This document shows positions 16,716-28,298 of a DNA stretch of 64,000 nucleotides, piece by piece. The notes beneath the pieces are model-generated. The model searched no databases, had not been told where the DNA came from, and saw only the letters and a list, made by a program, of their open reading frames with translations. Numbering within the stretch: the first letter of the stretch is position 1; the number at the start of each line of letters is the position of its first letter. The translations under genes and the position numbers were made by a program. This DNA comes from Paracamarosporium sp. OC-R06-R3 (lineage: Eukaryota > Ascomycota > Dothideomycetes > Pleosporales > Didymosphaeriaceae): positions 124,198 to 188,197 of the forward strand of contig JACVRA010000061.1 in NCBI GenBank assembly GCA_019828545.1, in the 5' to 3' direction.

Positions 16716-18053
16716 ATGCGCTGGACCTACGCCGAAAGCCCTGGGCACGGTGCCTGGGGCACGCCAAGCTCAAACGCGAAGTAAGTTTTTGCCTCGGCGT
16801 ATCTATACTGCACGTTTAGTTACTGATAGCTCGAAGCTTCTGTGAGGAGGTACGGCCAGAATTCGTCTAATGGGGGAGATTTTATGTTAATGTTCGCGAA
16901 GGATTACGTCATTACACATTATATCGCCGAATTTGTGAACACGCTCACAAATTTGACATACGGTACGTCCTCGATACCAGTTAACGGATATGCCAAAACA
17001 AAGATTAACTAATTTAACTCAGTCATATATGGTATCCATGGTCTTCGCAGAGTTGGTCCTCGCAAAGATGGTGGCCTAGTTTCCACGTTGGCGTTCCCTT
17101 ATTGGGGGTTGATCGGTGTCGGTGTGCTTTCGGCTTGGTTCCATGCTACACTGAACTACCACAGCCAGATGGGTAAGTCAAGATTGTGTTTTGGATCCAG
17201 AAGTCTTCCATTGCACCCACATATCTTAATTAAATGGCACAGTGCCGTGCCAGGTCCAAAGTCCAAGACCCATCATTTTCGTCGGCCAAGCTATCCACAA
17301 ATCCTCTTTCTACGTCTCATTCACGACATACCCACTGAAATCTCGTGAATTGTGAAGCAAAGTTAACACTATGCAGGTGACGACCTTTCAATGTTCCTCG
17401 CTGTGGGTGCTCTCCTCAACCAACTCTTAACCTTCAACAAACCCCTATCCACCCGTCGAAACATAACCCTCCTCGTCCTAGGCATCCTCATCCCGGTTTC
17501 CGTCTACCACTGTTGGGCAGATGAGATCTATGTGCACCAAATCACGTTTGCTACTATGGTGTTCCTGAGCGGTAGGAAGATCCGCCAGCTCGTCCGCGAG
17601 CGCATCCCAAGTGCTGAGTCGAGAAGTCGACTGCTCAATTTAGCAAATGGGGGTCTAGGTTCGTTATTCTCTCGTCTTGCTAGTCATTGTGGAACTGACT
17701 TCCTGAAAGGAACCGGACTGTTCGGATATTTCTTGTGGAATATTGACGAGCACTTCTGCGACTATGTGACCAGCTTAAAGCGTACAATTGGTATGCCATG
17801 GTCGTTCATCTTCGAGCTGCACGGGTAAGCACTGTCGCAAGTCAAATTGGTCTGGATGCCCGCTAATTTACATGCTCCCAGATGGTGGCACATCTTAACT
17901 GGTATCGGCGCCTACGTCGGTATGGCTGTAGTTGAATATCTCGTCACAATCGAAGAAGGAGAAACAGACAGGATCGAGGAAGGTTTCGTCTGGCCCGTCA
18001 ACGCCGTCCTGCGAAACCTCGAAGGCGCTTCATCAACGAAGAAGACACGGTAG
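16716..18053 (+). CDS. Alkaline ceramidase (YPC1/YDC1 family)
   Basis: Endoplasmic-reticulum membrane enzyme that hydrolyses (phyto/dihydro)ceramide to a sphingoid base and fatty acid. I read seven exons: 16716-16780, 16837-16849, 16902-16962, 17023-17172, 17377-17658, 17710-17824 and 17882-18053, giving 285 aa. Family landmarks in order are GAWGTPSS, FCEEDYVITHYIAEFVNTLT, SAWFHATLNYHSQ, YHCWADE, WNIDEHFC and LHGWWHILTGIGAY; the His, Asp and Glu residues of the CREST-type zinc site are present. Several hydrophobic helices span the protein. Exon 2 is only 13 nt, and it is required to restore the CEE-Y signature. The intron 17659-17709 is 51 nt and free of stops, so retention would add 17 residues; I prefer removal because it restores a hydrophobic helix. 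It is followed by the AKR gene on the same strand. Confidence 0.88.
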
Positions 18054-18552
18054 ACAAAAATCGTGGTGACGTGCCTGGAAACGTTGACTGTACTTGCCCG
18101 AAACCATTGCAGCATTTGCGAACATCGCAAACATCTTAGTCGTAGACCCATGAATTCAGTGTAAATAGATGATGGCAAATGTGTCACGAATCGCTTAATG
18201 AGCACCCTGAAGCCGCTGCCAATCCTTAACTCCGTCGAGCCATCAACCCCGGCGCGTCATTCTTCTTCTCCTCCGGCCAAGAAACACTTGACCTCCGGAC
18301 CAGAGCCTTAGTTTTCAGAACCTCTCATCCGTCTCGCGACACAACCTTCGCTTTCTCAAATGCCGGAATTCAAATCATGGCAAAACCCCGAAACTTGTAG
18401 AGGTAGCTATGGCGATAATCGCCTGGCCTTCCTCGGAGCTAAGGCCGCGCGCTCCAAAAGCGGGGCTGCAGTTTGAAGCTCCTGCCGTTGACGTAGCACT
18501 ATCTATGGCACCCAGTGGGAATACACGGAGTACGGCGGGCACAGTTCGAGAA
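18054..18552. other. Intergenic, no gene seen
   Basis: This is the 3' flank of the ceramidase and the promoter side of the AKR gene. Confidence 0.45.
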
Positions 18553-18560
18553 TATATAAA
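18553..18560 (+). promoter_or_regulatory. TATA box of the AKR gene
   Basis: TATATAAA lies 128 bp upstream of the ATG at 18688. Confidence 0.45.
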
Positions 18561-18687
18561 CGACGAGGACGTCGAGAGAGGGTTGTTTTCCCATCACAAG
18601 TCTACACAGCTTTCCACCGCTTTCACACAACCCCCCACCACATATCTGCAATAAGCTACACACCAAAACACCAACAATTTACACAAA

Positions 18688-19784
18688 ATGGTTAAATTCA
18701 ACGGCAAAGAAGTCGGACAGGTCGGATACGGTCTCATGGGTATATTCACTCCTAATCCAAGCTCGAGGTGTTTCAAGCATTCTAACACACACAGGCCTTA
18801 CATGGCGCGCCGACCCTCCTCCACAGGAACAAGCCTTCTCCGCCATGCGCGCCGCCCTCGCAAACGGTTCAGTCGCATGGAACGGCGGCGAACTATATGG
18901 CACGGCTGAACGCAACTCGCTGCAGCTCCTCTCTGAATACTTCACAAAGTACCCTGACGACGCCGAAAAGGTCGTCCTTTCCATTAAAGGAGGCTGCGTA
19001 CCTGGCACACCACAGCCTGATGGCAGCCGGGCGAACGTCAAGCGCAGCATCGAAGAGTGTCTCAAGCACCTGGACGGCAAGAAGTTTCTAGACCTGTTTG
19101 AGGTGGCGCGGCTCGATCCGAACGTCCCTGTGGAAGAGACGATTGGTACAATCGCAGAGTACGTCAAGGCTGGCAAGGTGGGAGGCATCAGTCTGAGCGA
19201 GGTGAACGCAAACACGATCCGGAAGATCCACGCGATACACCCTGTCTCGGCGGTCGAGGTTGAGTTCTCACTCTGGAGCACGGATATCCTCACCAATGGA
19301 GTCGCGAAGACGTGCGGAGAGCTAGGGATACCTATCGTCGCGTATTCGCCTCTTGGACGAGGTTTCTTGGTATGGTGCACTCGCCAGTATTATTGCTAGC
19401 ACTGCTAACATGCGATAGACCGGACAATTCCAAAAGTTTGAAGATATCCCCGAGAATTCGATGTTACGACATATGCCACGCTTCCAGCCCGACGTCTTTG
19501 ACGAGAATATCAAACTCTTGCGAGAGGTCGAGAAGATCGCAAAGCAGAAGAATGCAACTCCTGGTCAGGTTGCACTTGGCTGGGTTATCGCTCACAGCGG
19601 GAAGAACGGTCTTGGTGATATCCTGCCTATTCCAGGAGCAACCAGAGAATCGAGGGTTAAGGAGAACACGGCGCCGGTCAAGCTTAATGACGATGATTTG
19701 GCAGTAATCTCGAACATTTTGGAGAAGTTCCCTATTCAGGGTCACCGGTACCCTGAGGCTCTGCGGGGGGTTCTCGAACAGTAG
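18688..19784 (+). CDS. Aldo-keto reductase, pyridoxal reductase (Plr1)-like
   Basis: Cytosolic NADPH-dependent reductase. Exons 18688-18739, 18795-19369 and 19419-19784 give 330 aa. The N-terminal strand (VGYGLMGLTWR), the active-site Tyr block (WNGGELYGTAE) and the catalytic Lys block (KVVLSIKGG) are present. The stretch DLFEVARLDPNVPVEETIGT is typical of the pyridoxal-reductase subgroup, where the usual AKR catalytic His is absent. Further on come VEVEFSLWS, PIVAYSPLGRGFLTGQF and the cofactor-binding DILPIPGATRESRVKEN, all in correct order for a TIM-barrel AKR. Both splice joins fall inside these motifs and restore them. A role in vitamin B6 salvage is inferred from family resemblance. It converges with the zinc-finger gene, 133 bp apart. 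Confidence 0.88.
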
Positions 19785-19917
19785 GAGGTTTATGCGGAAT
19801 CGAGGCGGAAAATAATATCTGAGATAGAATGTTATAGTTGTACACATGAATAGGGTATCCTTTCCGTGTCGCGCATATCCTAGGAGCAATAAATAGATTC
19901 CGAACTCTTCCAGTTCA

Positions 19918-21190
19918 TCATGTTGGCAGCGGTCGCTCAACCGTCTGTTCTGCCCTGTCTGCCCCATCCTCTTGACGACGTAGCCAGCCTTCCTCGCGCC
20001 ACCAAAGATTCTTTCCAGCCTTGGGTTGGATCTGCAGCTTCTTCGATGGAACAATGTCTGCCTCCAGTTGTGCGACGTAGTCGGGTTCATCCGTCTCTCC
20101 TGCCTCTAGACGTTTGCGCTTACTGCTCGCAAGCTCAGCTTCCATAACGTTTTCCACAAGTAGCTCTTTAGCAGCCCATTCTTTCTTGCGCTGTTTCTCA
20201 AGCGTCTCGGCTTCGGCGCGGAGCGCCTCACCATCTTGAGTCGCCCAGTGTAGCTGCCGCCGCAGCAAGCGGAAAAGGTGATCTGCTGGCAAAGAGAGTT
20301 CCCTTGGCGTAAACGCCACGTCTGGCGGGAACTGCACCATAGTTGCGTTGGTTACCGGGTCTTGTATGTATATAATGTTGTCGTTGGAATGATCGGTCTC
20401 GGCAGTCGGGGGAAGTGTAGCGCTGTTTGGCGGATGCGACGAAGGTGAGCCGGGTGTGGAACCTTTCTCGGCAGATCTCTTCTCCTCACTGAGGACAAGT
20501 TTGATGCGCTGGAATTTGTTCGAGGGGTTCGACGAATGGTGTTTAGGAACAGGGTCCGATGGCCGCAATGCTTCGGTCTCGTGAACTGTTCGCATGTGCT
20601 TAGCTAGCGCGTCGGAACGCGTGAAGGAGCGGTCGCATTCTGCGAGGGTTAGCTATGCTGGACTTAAACAGGCTCAATGATGGCATACCAGGCAGGGTGC
20701 AGTAGAATGGCTTCTCCCGTGTGTGACTACGCATATGCGCCCTCAGCGCATATCCACTAGCATGGGGTATGCCTTTGCGGTTGCAGTCGCTCCATTCGCA
20801 GCTGTACTTCTTTTGGCGTGTCCCGATGTGATCCTCGTGCAAGTGTTCTACCAGTCTATCCATATTCTCTAGGTCACCTGCCTCGCACCCTTCCCACTTG
20901 CATACTGTGACCTGATCCTGGCCAAAGTCGTCTTCGGCAGACATGCCAGGATGATGCGGCGAAGCGGGTACGGAGCCATCTGTGTCCTCGGAGAGCTCGC
21001 CAAGGTCATCGACGTGCAGCATGGTGGCAGGCGGATCCGAGGGCGCGCGATTCTGCAGGCGCGGACGTTTGCTTGGGCGTGCAGCGGGTTCGTGGTCAGG
21101 CGTGTGTTCGATGCTGACGCGGCGACCTTTGACTTCATCAGGGAAGTCGTCGCTGGCGTAGTCGGAGAGATCTGAAGCCGGAGACTCCAT
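19918..21190 (-). CDS. C2H2 zinc-finger protein, possibly an Iec1-type INO80 subunit
   Basis: Exons 21190-20689 and 20639-19918 with a 49 nt intron give 407 aa. An acidic/basic low-complexity N-terminus of about 95 residues precedes three C2H2 fingers: CKWEGC...HLHEDH, CEWSDC...HMRSH and CTLPEC...HMRTVH. The third is completed only by the splice. Then come a KLVLSEEK stretch, a segment with FPPDVAFTPRELSLPADHLF, and a charged coiled-coil-like region rich in Glu, Lys and Arg. The arrangement resembles fungal zinc-finger proteins related to Schizosaccharomyces Iec1 of the INO80 chromatin remodeller; that name is tentative. Nuclear localisation is likely from the basic patch SKRPRL. Confidence 0.85.
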
Positions 21191-22093
21191 TGTGACAGCA
21201 GCGAGGGTGTGCGTGAAAGGTGGGGTGGTGATTGTTGAGAAAGGGAGGTGCCACTGTTGGACGCGTTGGATCGATAGCTGCTACTCGTGCACAGACCACG
21301 GCGGAGTGAGTTCATCTCCACCCACGAAACTTTTAACCAAGTCTCCTCCACTCCACAAGCTATTGCTAATCCAAGTCACGCCAATTGACACTGCCTCAAG
21401 GCGTACCGTGGTAAGTAGTACTTTGGTCCCTTTCACCTTCCTTGATGAATTTTTTGAGTTCTGCAATTCCAACGGTAAGCTTTACGGCAAGCCGCATGCG
21501 GAGTACTCTTTCACTACACTTGATCTGACACCATTCTTTGAACCTTCGAAGTTGCTGCCTAGTGATCTTTGTATCACTAACTTTTCGCTAGAAAGTCTTC
21601 CATCTCTCCCGAACGTTCACGTCAACGTGCCACGGGCTGTCTGCCACCACTGCAATCTAAACATTACGTACACTTTGCCGAGATATACTTATAACAGGCC
21701 GCAATCCTCCTCTATAGCTATAGGCAATTTGTACTTAGCACCATAATACCATACGTCGCATACCATATACCCCGAACAACAACGCAGAATCTTTCATGGA
21801 TAGCTTTGAATTCGAAGATAAATTGTTATAGTACAACGGTCCAATGCCTTCAATGTTGCATGCTTTCAATGTTGTCGTTCTCCATGTGTTGGCTGTTGCT
21901 GCTTTGCTTGATACATGTTCGCTTCCACCTCAATAATAGGATCGTCGGCAAAGCGGCCCTTCCTGTAAACTGATGTCATGGCGGTCATCCAGCCATTCCG
22001 CTTATACGCTATGAAGGGTTGCACATTGCATACAAGACAATGTTCCGATCCTCGCCCTTACAATATGCCTGACTAACGGTAGCCGAGTGTACT
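21191..22093. other. Intergenic, no supported gene
   Basis: A 184-codon frame (21192-21746, +) begins with TTG, directly abuts the zinc-finger start and shows no domain or splice support, so I treat it as chance. The rest holds the 3' flank of the small membrane protein gene. Confidence 0.45.
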
Positions 22094-22778
22094 TTATTTG
22101 GCCTTCTTCTGTTCGGAATGTGCCTGTGTGTTCTTGAACGGAAATCCGCTCGTTCTCTTATCCGCGCCTGTCTTACGGCTAATGCGGCCATCGCTACTCG
22201 CAAACAAGATACACCACAGCGCAACGGCGCAGAAGAAACCACTGCCGACCGTGCCAAGCGAAAACGAGAAGACGCCAGTCTCAGTCCACATAGCATAGCC
22301 GTAGAAGGCGAGGGCAGCGTGGAAGAAAGCCGTGATTGTGAGCGTTGGAAGGGCATAGGGAGCTTTGGGGTCCGCTGCTGACGTAGTGGCTCCTAAAACA
22401 TGTCAGCTAGCTGCGCGATACGACAACGCAAACGTCATACCTTCTGTAAGCCTACTCGACAGTGGGACGGAGCCAGTGAGGAGAATGTTCAGCGCGCCTA
22501 TCGCGAGAAGGGAGAATCCGAGGCAACGGGAAAAGTATACTTCGAGAGCTGGGCAAGAGATTAGTGTGAGCAACGAAGTATCGTGGAGTGCGTGCGTACT
22601 CGATGCCTCTCGAACTTCTGGAGAAAGAAGCGCCGCAATCATAGTCGGCGAAGCAATCATGGGAGCAGCTTGCACAGCCAACCATGCTGCAGTTCCGTAG
22701 GAGTAGAAGTAGTAAACCTAGCACACAACTGTCAGCATCTGGTCACTTTCATCGACCATTACCATTCCTTACATCCAT
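22094..22778 (-). CDS. Conserved-looking fungal multi-pass membrane protein, unknown function
   Basis: Exons from 5' to 3' are 22778-22773, 22717-22600, 22548-22441 and 22392-22094, giving 176 aa. The first coding exon is only ATGGAT; splicing yields MDVYYFYSYGTAAWLAVQ. Four hydrophobic segments are visible: YFYSYGTAAWLAVQAAPMIA, CLGFSLLAIGALNILLTG, LPTLTITAFFHAALAFYG and FSFSLGTVGSGFFCAVALW. The C-terminal tail is basic and hydrophilic (RISRKTGADKRTSGFPF, ending KKAK, which resembles an ER-retrieval dilysine). All four exons join in frame at GT-AG sites. I cannot name a family. The 51 nt intron 22549-22599 is stop-free in frame, so retention would still give a protein. Confidence 0.75.
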
Positions 22779-23332
22779 TGTTGCGCTTGTGCGTAATTAC
22801 AGAAGGAAATTGGCAGTTTATGCTAGGTTTTGAGGAAGATCTTAAAAGGTCAAGAGCGTGGTAAGGGCGGGCAGTGCGGGCAACGTGTATTTAAAGGCGG
22901 GACGCGAACTGCGAAAGGTACCTGCGGTTTAGCAAACACCTACGTCATGCGGCCCATTTCGGCAGCGCCCTGGAACGCGCTTACCCTTCCGAGCGAGAGT
23001 TCGAAATCAAGGCGGGGGATCGACTGTCAAACTGAGCCTCCTACAAGCCTTAAATGAATTTGGAAGATGCTTTGGGGAAGTGCCTTTGTGGCTGGAGAAT
23101 GGTTTGTGCTTTCGTAGCTACTTGTTCTTGCGATACAAAGCGGCATATTTACAATCGACATCATGTTATGTAGCGCCCGAACTCTGTGCGCATCCCCTCC
23201 GTAATGCCTAAGTCATATGTTGGGGGCATACAATACTCCGTTACGGAAACACAGTCTCCGTTTAACTTATCAAATTGATGCAGCCGTCCCCACGTGCGCA
23301 ACTCTCACATCCCAGTGACATTTGGACGTGTA
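22779..23332. other. Intergenic, no gene seen
   Basis: Promoter side of the small membrane protein gene and 3' flank of the CorA-like gene, which is in tandem on the minus strand. Confidence 0.45.
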
Positions 23333-25274
23333 TCAGAACGTCTTGCCCTTCTTCCTTCTATGCACCCACCAGCGCCTGCTGGAATCGTACATGATACGAC
23401 TCCATGGTCTTGTAATTATCTTACCCTCGAACGTGCCACTGAAGAAGCTGAACAGGAACAGCAAAACCATGCTGACGGCGAGGACCACAGCGAATGCCCA
23501 CCAGTAGCTCTTCACCGTGAACTCAAGGTTCGCGAACTGAATTGAGAAGTATCCGGTCATGAGAGTGACGGGCATAAAAACAATGGTAACTTTCGCAAGG
23601 AGCAGCGTGACTCTAGTGAGTCGCTCAACGCTAAATGATTCCTTGATAGCGATAAGATTAAAATTCTGGTGCTGTCAGAGGGAAGCATTACTGAGGACTT
23701 AGCGGACAAGTTTGGATTTACGTACCATCATGACAAGGGAGTCTTTCTGGTCGATGCATTCTTGGATTTCGCTGAGGGCATATAGCTTGATTCTGTCCTT
23801 CAAGCGTTCGAACCTTGCACGAGCTGCTGAACTAAGAGAGACACCGAGCAGACTGTCGGCTTCCGGAATTTGGGGACCCGAAGCATTAATAGGTATGGAA
23901 GATGCCAGTGATTCTACCCCCGAGACTATGTGGGAATTTTTGAGCGACGCAAGTGTAGCCTCTTGTTTTTTTAGCACGCGCTCAATGATCAGCTCGTAGG
24001 CCAAGTAGACGCGCTTGAGAACTGATAGTTGGCAGCCGATGTGGTGCAGTTGATCAACATGTTCAAGGTTTGCTCGTACCAGCATCTCTTGTCTCTAGCT
24101 AGGGGTTAGGAGACTGTAATGGGAAGTTTTTAACATAAAGAACGTACCAGACGATCAAGCTCAGCAGCATATCCATGTTCGCGTCGTGTGACCAGGCTAT
24201 AAGTTGTGAACCAGTCCTCAAAAAGATAGTAAAAGAGAAGACCGGGCGCATCTGTAGGTCTGTGTGCGGTCTCCTCATCACTGTTCCCTATGCGATGTCG
24301 GACAGGTAGCATCGTAAGGGAGGCTTCGCGCAATGGTGTAGGCGCTTTGGTTAACTGACGGAAGACGCTCACTAGGTTTCTGCGCGTAGTATACAATGTT
24401 TTCAGGTCTGCAGACTGCAGATTGCCATCTGTAAAAGGGAAAGGGTCCTCAGAGATGGATATGACGGTTTTGTCTTCAGTCAGAAGAAGCCAGTTCCATA
24501 CGCGCTTAGCCAAGGGCATATCCCGACTTTTATCAACCTCGTCATTATGATCTTGTGGCTTCTTGGTGCGGACATCATGTAATGAATTGTATCCCAGACA
24601 GACAACTGCGCGGCGTCAATAGGGTAGTCGATGACTGCTTGAACAAACTCACAACGCCGTCCCCAGTCTACAGTTGACCAATGCCAGACTTCGTCAACGA
24701 TATGGTAGTGACTCAAATCTCTCACCATATCGAGCTGGGTTGAATGCATCATTTCCGTCATGCCGATGCTTTCTTCTGAATCAAACTCCTCCTTTTCCTT
24801 TGACGCTGTGGACTTCTTCGATCGGTGAGATTTACGAGACTTTGCAGAGCCAAGGGTGTTGGAGCTTTGCTTTGTGTGTAGGTTATTTGAACGTGGCGGC
24901 AGTGGCTCGGAACACATCAGGCCCAGTAATCTTGGTGAAAAATCGTAGTGTTTAGCCAGCACATGAAGCATATCTTTTTGAAGATGAGGTACCCATAGAT
25001 TGATCCATCGTGTGTGCAGATTTCCTGGTCTTGATGCTGAAAGTAGGCGCGAAAGAGAATGGGAGCCTAGGTCGAACGCGCAGTATGCGTCATCGTCGCC
25101 GAAGTCAATGATAAAGTTGTTGCTATGTGGATTTCGTGTCTGCCTGTCGAACAGATCAAAATTTCTCTCCTCATCGAAATCTCGAAAGGAAGCTAGTATT
25201 TCCTCGTCATAAAGATCCTCGTAATAAGATGGAAGTCGTTCCGCAGGCGATGCGGGTCGAAATGGTGCGTTCAT
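23333..25274 (-). CDS. CorA-like divalent-cation transporter family protein
   Basis: Exons 25274-24653, 24605-24148, 24094-23726 and 23665-23333 (introns 47, 53 and 60 nt) join to 593 aa. The first splice restores RRFVCLGYNSLHDV, a landmark of the fungal CorA-like group. A long soluble N-terminal part contains a Lys/Ser-rich low-complexity stretch near residue 150. A helical stalk follows (QLHHIGCQLSVLKRVYLAYE). Two C-terminal transmembrane helices are separated by TGYFSIQ at the place of the CorA Gly-Met-Asn pore motif. The Met-to-Tyr and Asn-to-Phe change, common in fungal relatives as far as I recall, means magnesium transport should not be assumed. Probably plasma-membrane or vacuolar. 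Confidence 0.82.
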
Positions 25275-26926
25275 GCTTTAGCAACTAGAACAAAGTAGCA
25301 AACCTGGGATGGTTGACGAGATAACGCGGAGTTTCTGCCGATGGCGTTCTTTTTCTCTTGTGATGAGTGCTCGTGCCCTATTAAGTCATCCTGCGACTGT
25401 TCATAATGTTAGTCACGCGAGACTTCGCCGTAGGCAGAAGGTCTCAGATTGGAGACTGCTCTTCGCTTGCGGGTAGCGGTGCGACATGTTCCCCGATATA
25501 AGCCAAGTGGCTTAATTATCGAGTAGACTGAATGCTCGAAAATATAAGCTGAGACGGCACGTATTTGAGCAGTAATGTGGTGCGGGAGCACGCAAAGGGT
25601 CACACTAGAGGTGAGGCACAGGCACGTGGAGGAAGATCGACGCTAACCTCATCCGATCGCGTAGGCATCAACTGTGCCCTATTGCCCTCGTGCTCCGTCT
25701 CCATCTATGTCGGTTGACACCTTGGTGTGACTAGCGTAGTCGATGTATTCACATGATTTCAGGGAGCCGCGCTTCGTACCTGTCACAACAAGAGACCCAT
25801 ACGCAACACAGTGCAAACGAATTCTGTTGGCATAGAATTTGGCGAAGTGAAACTTGAACGACCTAATCATAGCCGCCAACAGATCTACTAAGACGCAGGG
25901 CGTCATTATTATGTCGACTACCGCTAATCTCAAAGTCAAAACTCACTTTCGTAGACCTTGGGCAACTCTTTCAAGATTCTTTCGTCGATCATGACGTCCG
26001 ATTCTTCTTCTACTGTTCCTCTTGATCTATCATATGGATTGGTCTTTATATGCGTTCCATTGAACTTAGTATTCATGAGAGAAGCAATTCCAGGCTGGTA
26101 GTGTGGTTTGCTTTGAAAAAGACACCATAGGCGTCTCCGTCGTCAGTGACCTAATCGCAATCACTACCATCACCCTTAAAGTTCGAAGTAGACAGTTGAT
26201 CCGGCAGAATCACTTTTTGGTCTGTCAAAAAGAGGCTATCACCGCTAGTAAAAACGGAGCGAGACCCTTATTCACAACAGTTGGCGGACCTCGATTGCGG
26301 AGAATCGAGCCTTGTCACGCTGTTCTGGGATCACATGGGCGTTCTTGAGACATTTTTACGCAGCTTCTATCCGACCTTCTAATAAATTGACGTAGTTTGA
26401 CGAAGAAGAGGTTTGCGAGCTGTTTCTCAAGTCCATGCCCGAAAATGATTGTAGGATTCTTATCTGCAGATATGTATAGTTCCGTCACGAACCGTAATAC
26501 TATTATGTACTTTGCATACAAAAGCCCCCTTATCAGCAGAGAGGATAATAGAGTGTCATCACAAGTCAGTTTCGCTCATTACATGATTGGGATCGTGACA
26601 TATTGCGACTTTGAATCTCCCACAAAATGCTGGAATATTGTTCAATGAAGAACGCCTCACAGGGCCATTCTCTTTGCTCATACTCCTTGGTTCCATGGAA
26701 ACAAGTCGATCACAAACTTCACCGATCATCAATACCAGACTAACTGACTGCATTCTTCTCCATTTTGATGATGTTCACACCTGACAGGATATGCATCCGT
26801 AAGAAGACGCCGATCTAGTGTTCTGTTTTGCGGAACATAATCCCTACCACGTCCACAATCGTTTATCCCGATGCTGAAGGCCAGACCTCGTCGGCAATCT
26901 TCGCATCGGGTATGCTTGGGAACACT
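25275..26926. other. Gene-free stretch
   Basis: About 1.65 kb between two minus-strand genes. Short frames on both strands lack splice continuity or motifs. I see no repeat or transposon signature. Confidence 0.45.
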
Positions 26927-27610
26927 TCATGCTCTTCGGATCTCCCACTTCACGTTTGTAATACTGACTTCCTCGCTCGCCTTCTCGTCGTAATCGAACC
27001 ACTCGCCCTCAGATAGGTCGATGGAAGCGAACTTGGTGCCAGACTCTGCTCCCTTAGCCTCGAATTCGCCCTTTGTCCTCTTTAGCATCGCCGTTACCTC
27101 AATGCAAGTGTCTGCTCACCTCTGCCTTGAACTCAGTAAATTCCAATCCTCTACAGTCAAACTCTAGTATGTTAATTGTCTTGGGCGGATCCGACTGCTC
27201 GTAGGTCGCTGGCGCTGCCTTGATGTTCGCGGAATGTTCCCTCTACGAAAACTTAGTGAAGTTTGGTGCAAGCGGATAGGGGCATATCGACCTTACAATT
27301 CTTGCACTTCCAGACGAAGTTGGCTTCGCCTCTGCTACCACTCATCTCGTTCATTTCCTGCTCTGAAGTCAGATACTCTCATGCTATGGGCGTGTAGGCG
27401 TGATCGTACGAATCGAGTCATGGTGACAAAGTTTGGATGCGTCTCACGACATGATGTGCACTGCACTTTGAAGGTGTAGTGGAAGGGTGAGTCTTCGGTG
27501 TCGGTGGGACGAAGGTCGGTAACACTGATGAATGTTTAGTTGGGATAGAAACGATCCGAGAAAGGCTTTTACCCGTTCAGCTCGGCAGAAAGAGCAAGTG
27601 CGAGCACCAT
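26927..27610 (-). CDS. DUF866 / CXXC-motif zinc-binding protein (CZIB, C1orf123 homologue)
   Basis: Five short exons: 27610-27573, 27524-27410, 27360-27292, 27242-27120 and 27070-26927 (introns all 48-49 nt), giving 162 aa, matching the roughly 160 aa human protein. Landmarks are the beta-strand FHYTFKVQC, the first zinc Cys pair CTSC, GSRGEANFVWKC, the second pair CKNC, ILEFDCRGLEFTEF, AESGTKF and the terminal WFDYDEKASEEVSI. Two acceptors were chosen because they restore alignment length (27360 and 27070). Function is unknown in the family; it is a small soluble zinc-binding protein. It is divergent from SmF, with 239 bp between start codons. Confidence 0.88.
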
Positions 27611-27680
27611 GTTGTCAATGATGCGATCTGAGAGAACTTAAACAACTTTAATGGCGAGCTTGAAGCATGAAGCTCTTTGC

Positions 27681-27711
27681 GGGGGCGGGGTGGGTGCCTA
27701 AATCTGATTGG
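27681..27711. promoter_or_regulatory. Candidate shared promoter elements (GC box, inverted CCAAT)
   Basis: GGGGGCGGGG at 27681-27690 and ATTGG (reverse CCAAT) at 27707-27711 lie midway between the divergent DUF866 and SmF starts. Pattern only; no functional proof. Confidence 0.35.
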
Positions 27712-27849
27712 CCACGGAATTTGGGCTTGGCAAACTTTCTTGCGAGGTCGTTTGGAGCTCTCACTGCGCGCATCACCCTACGGTCGCGTATAGCGTCACA
27801 CCTCTGTACTCTTTTACTTCTACACAGAAAAGATTACACCTCCCCAATC

Positions 27850-28298
27850 ATGAGTGTAAGGCAATGTTCCATGTTCCAGCTCTCTTCCTTGCTGCAGCAC
27901 TAACCCACCAACAGGCACCAGTCGCGCCCTTTAACCCCCGGCCGATGCTGCAAAGCTTGTACGTTTAACCTTCCGCCTCCCTGATCTACTTGGTCGCTGA
28001 CCTTCAAAAGGGTCGACAAAGACATCCTCGTGCGCCTAAAGTGGGGCGAGACCGAGTACAAGGGCCGCCTCGTTTCCGTCGATCTCTACATGAACATCCA
28101 GCTCAACAACACGGAGGAATTCATCAATGGACAGAGTTCAGGACAGTTGGGTCAGGTGCTGATAAGGTGGGCATACTTGTGTCGATTGGACTGGTAGGAA
28201 AGAAGCTGACAATGGCTAGGTGTAACAACGTACTCTGGATTGGCGCAGCAGACCAGGTGGAACCGAAAGCACCCAAGGACACGAACATGTCAGGTTGA
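27850..28298 (+). CDS. SMX3: Sm-like protein F (SmF, spliceosomal core)
   Basis: Exons 27850-27855, 27915-27958, 28011-28166 and 28220-28298 give 94 aa. The first coding exon is just ATGAGT. The product begins [20 protein letters not shown] and contains both Sm motifs: Sm1 as [22 protein letters not shown] and Sm2 as [11 protein letters not shown]. The run [11 protein letters not shown] with YMNIQL is characteristic of SmF rather than LSm6. SmF sits in the heptameric ring around U1, U2, U4 and U5 snRNAs in the nucleus. Length is typical for SmF (about 86-95 aa). Confidence 0.93.

Noticed and set aside
21192..21746. 184-codon open frame on the plus strand
   Set aside because: It starts with TTG, directly abuts the zinc-finger gene start, and has an erratic Cys/Ser-rich composition without splice or domain support.
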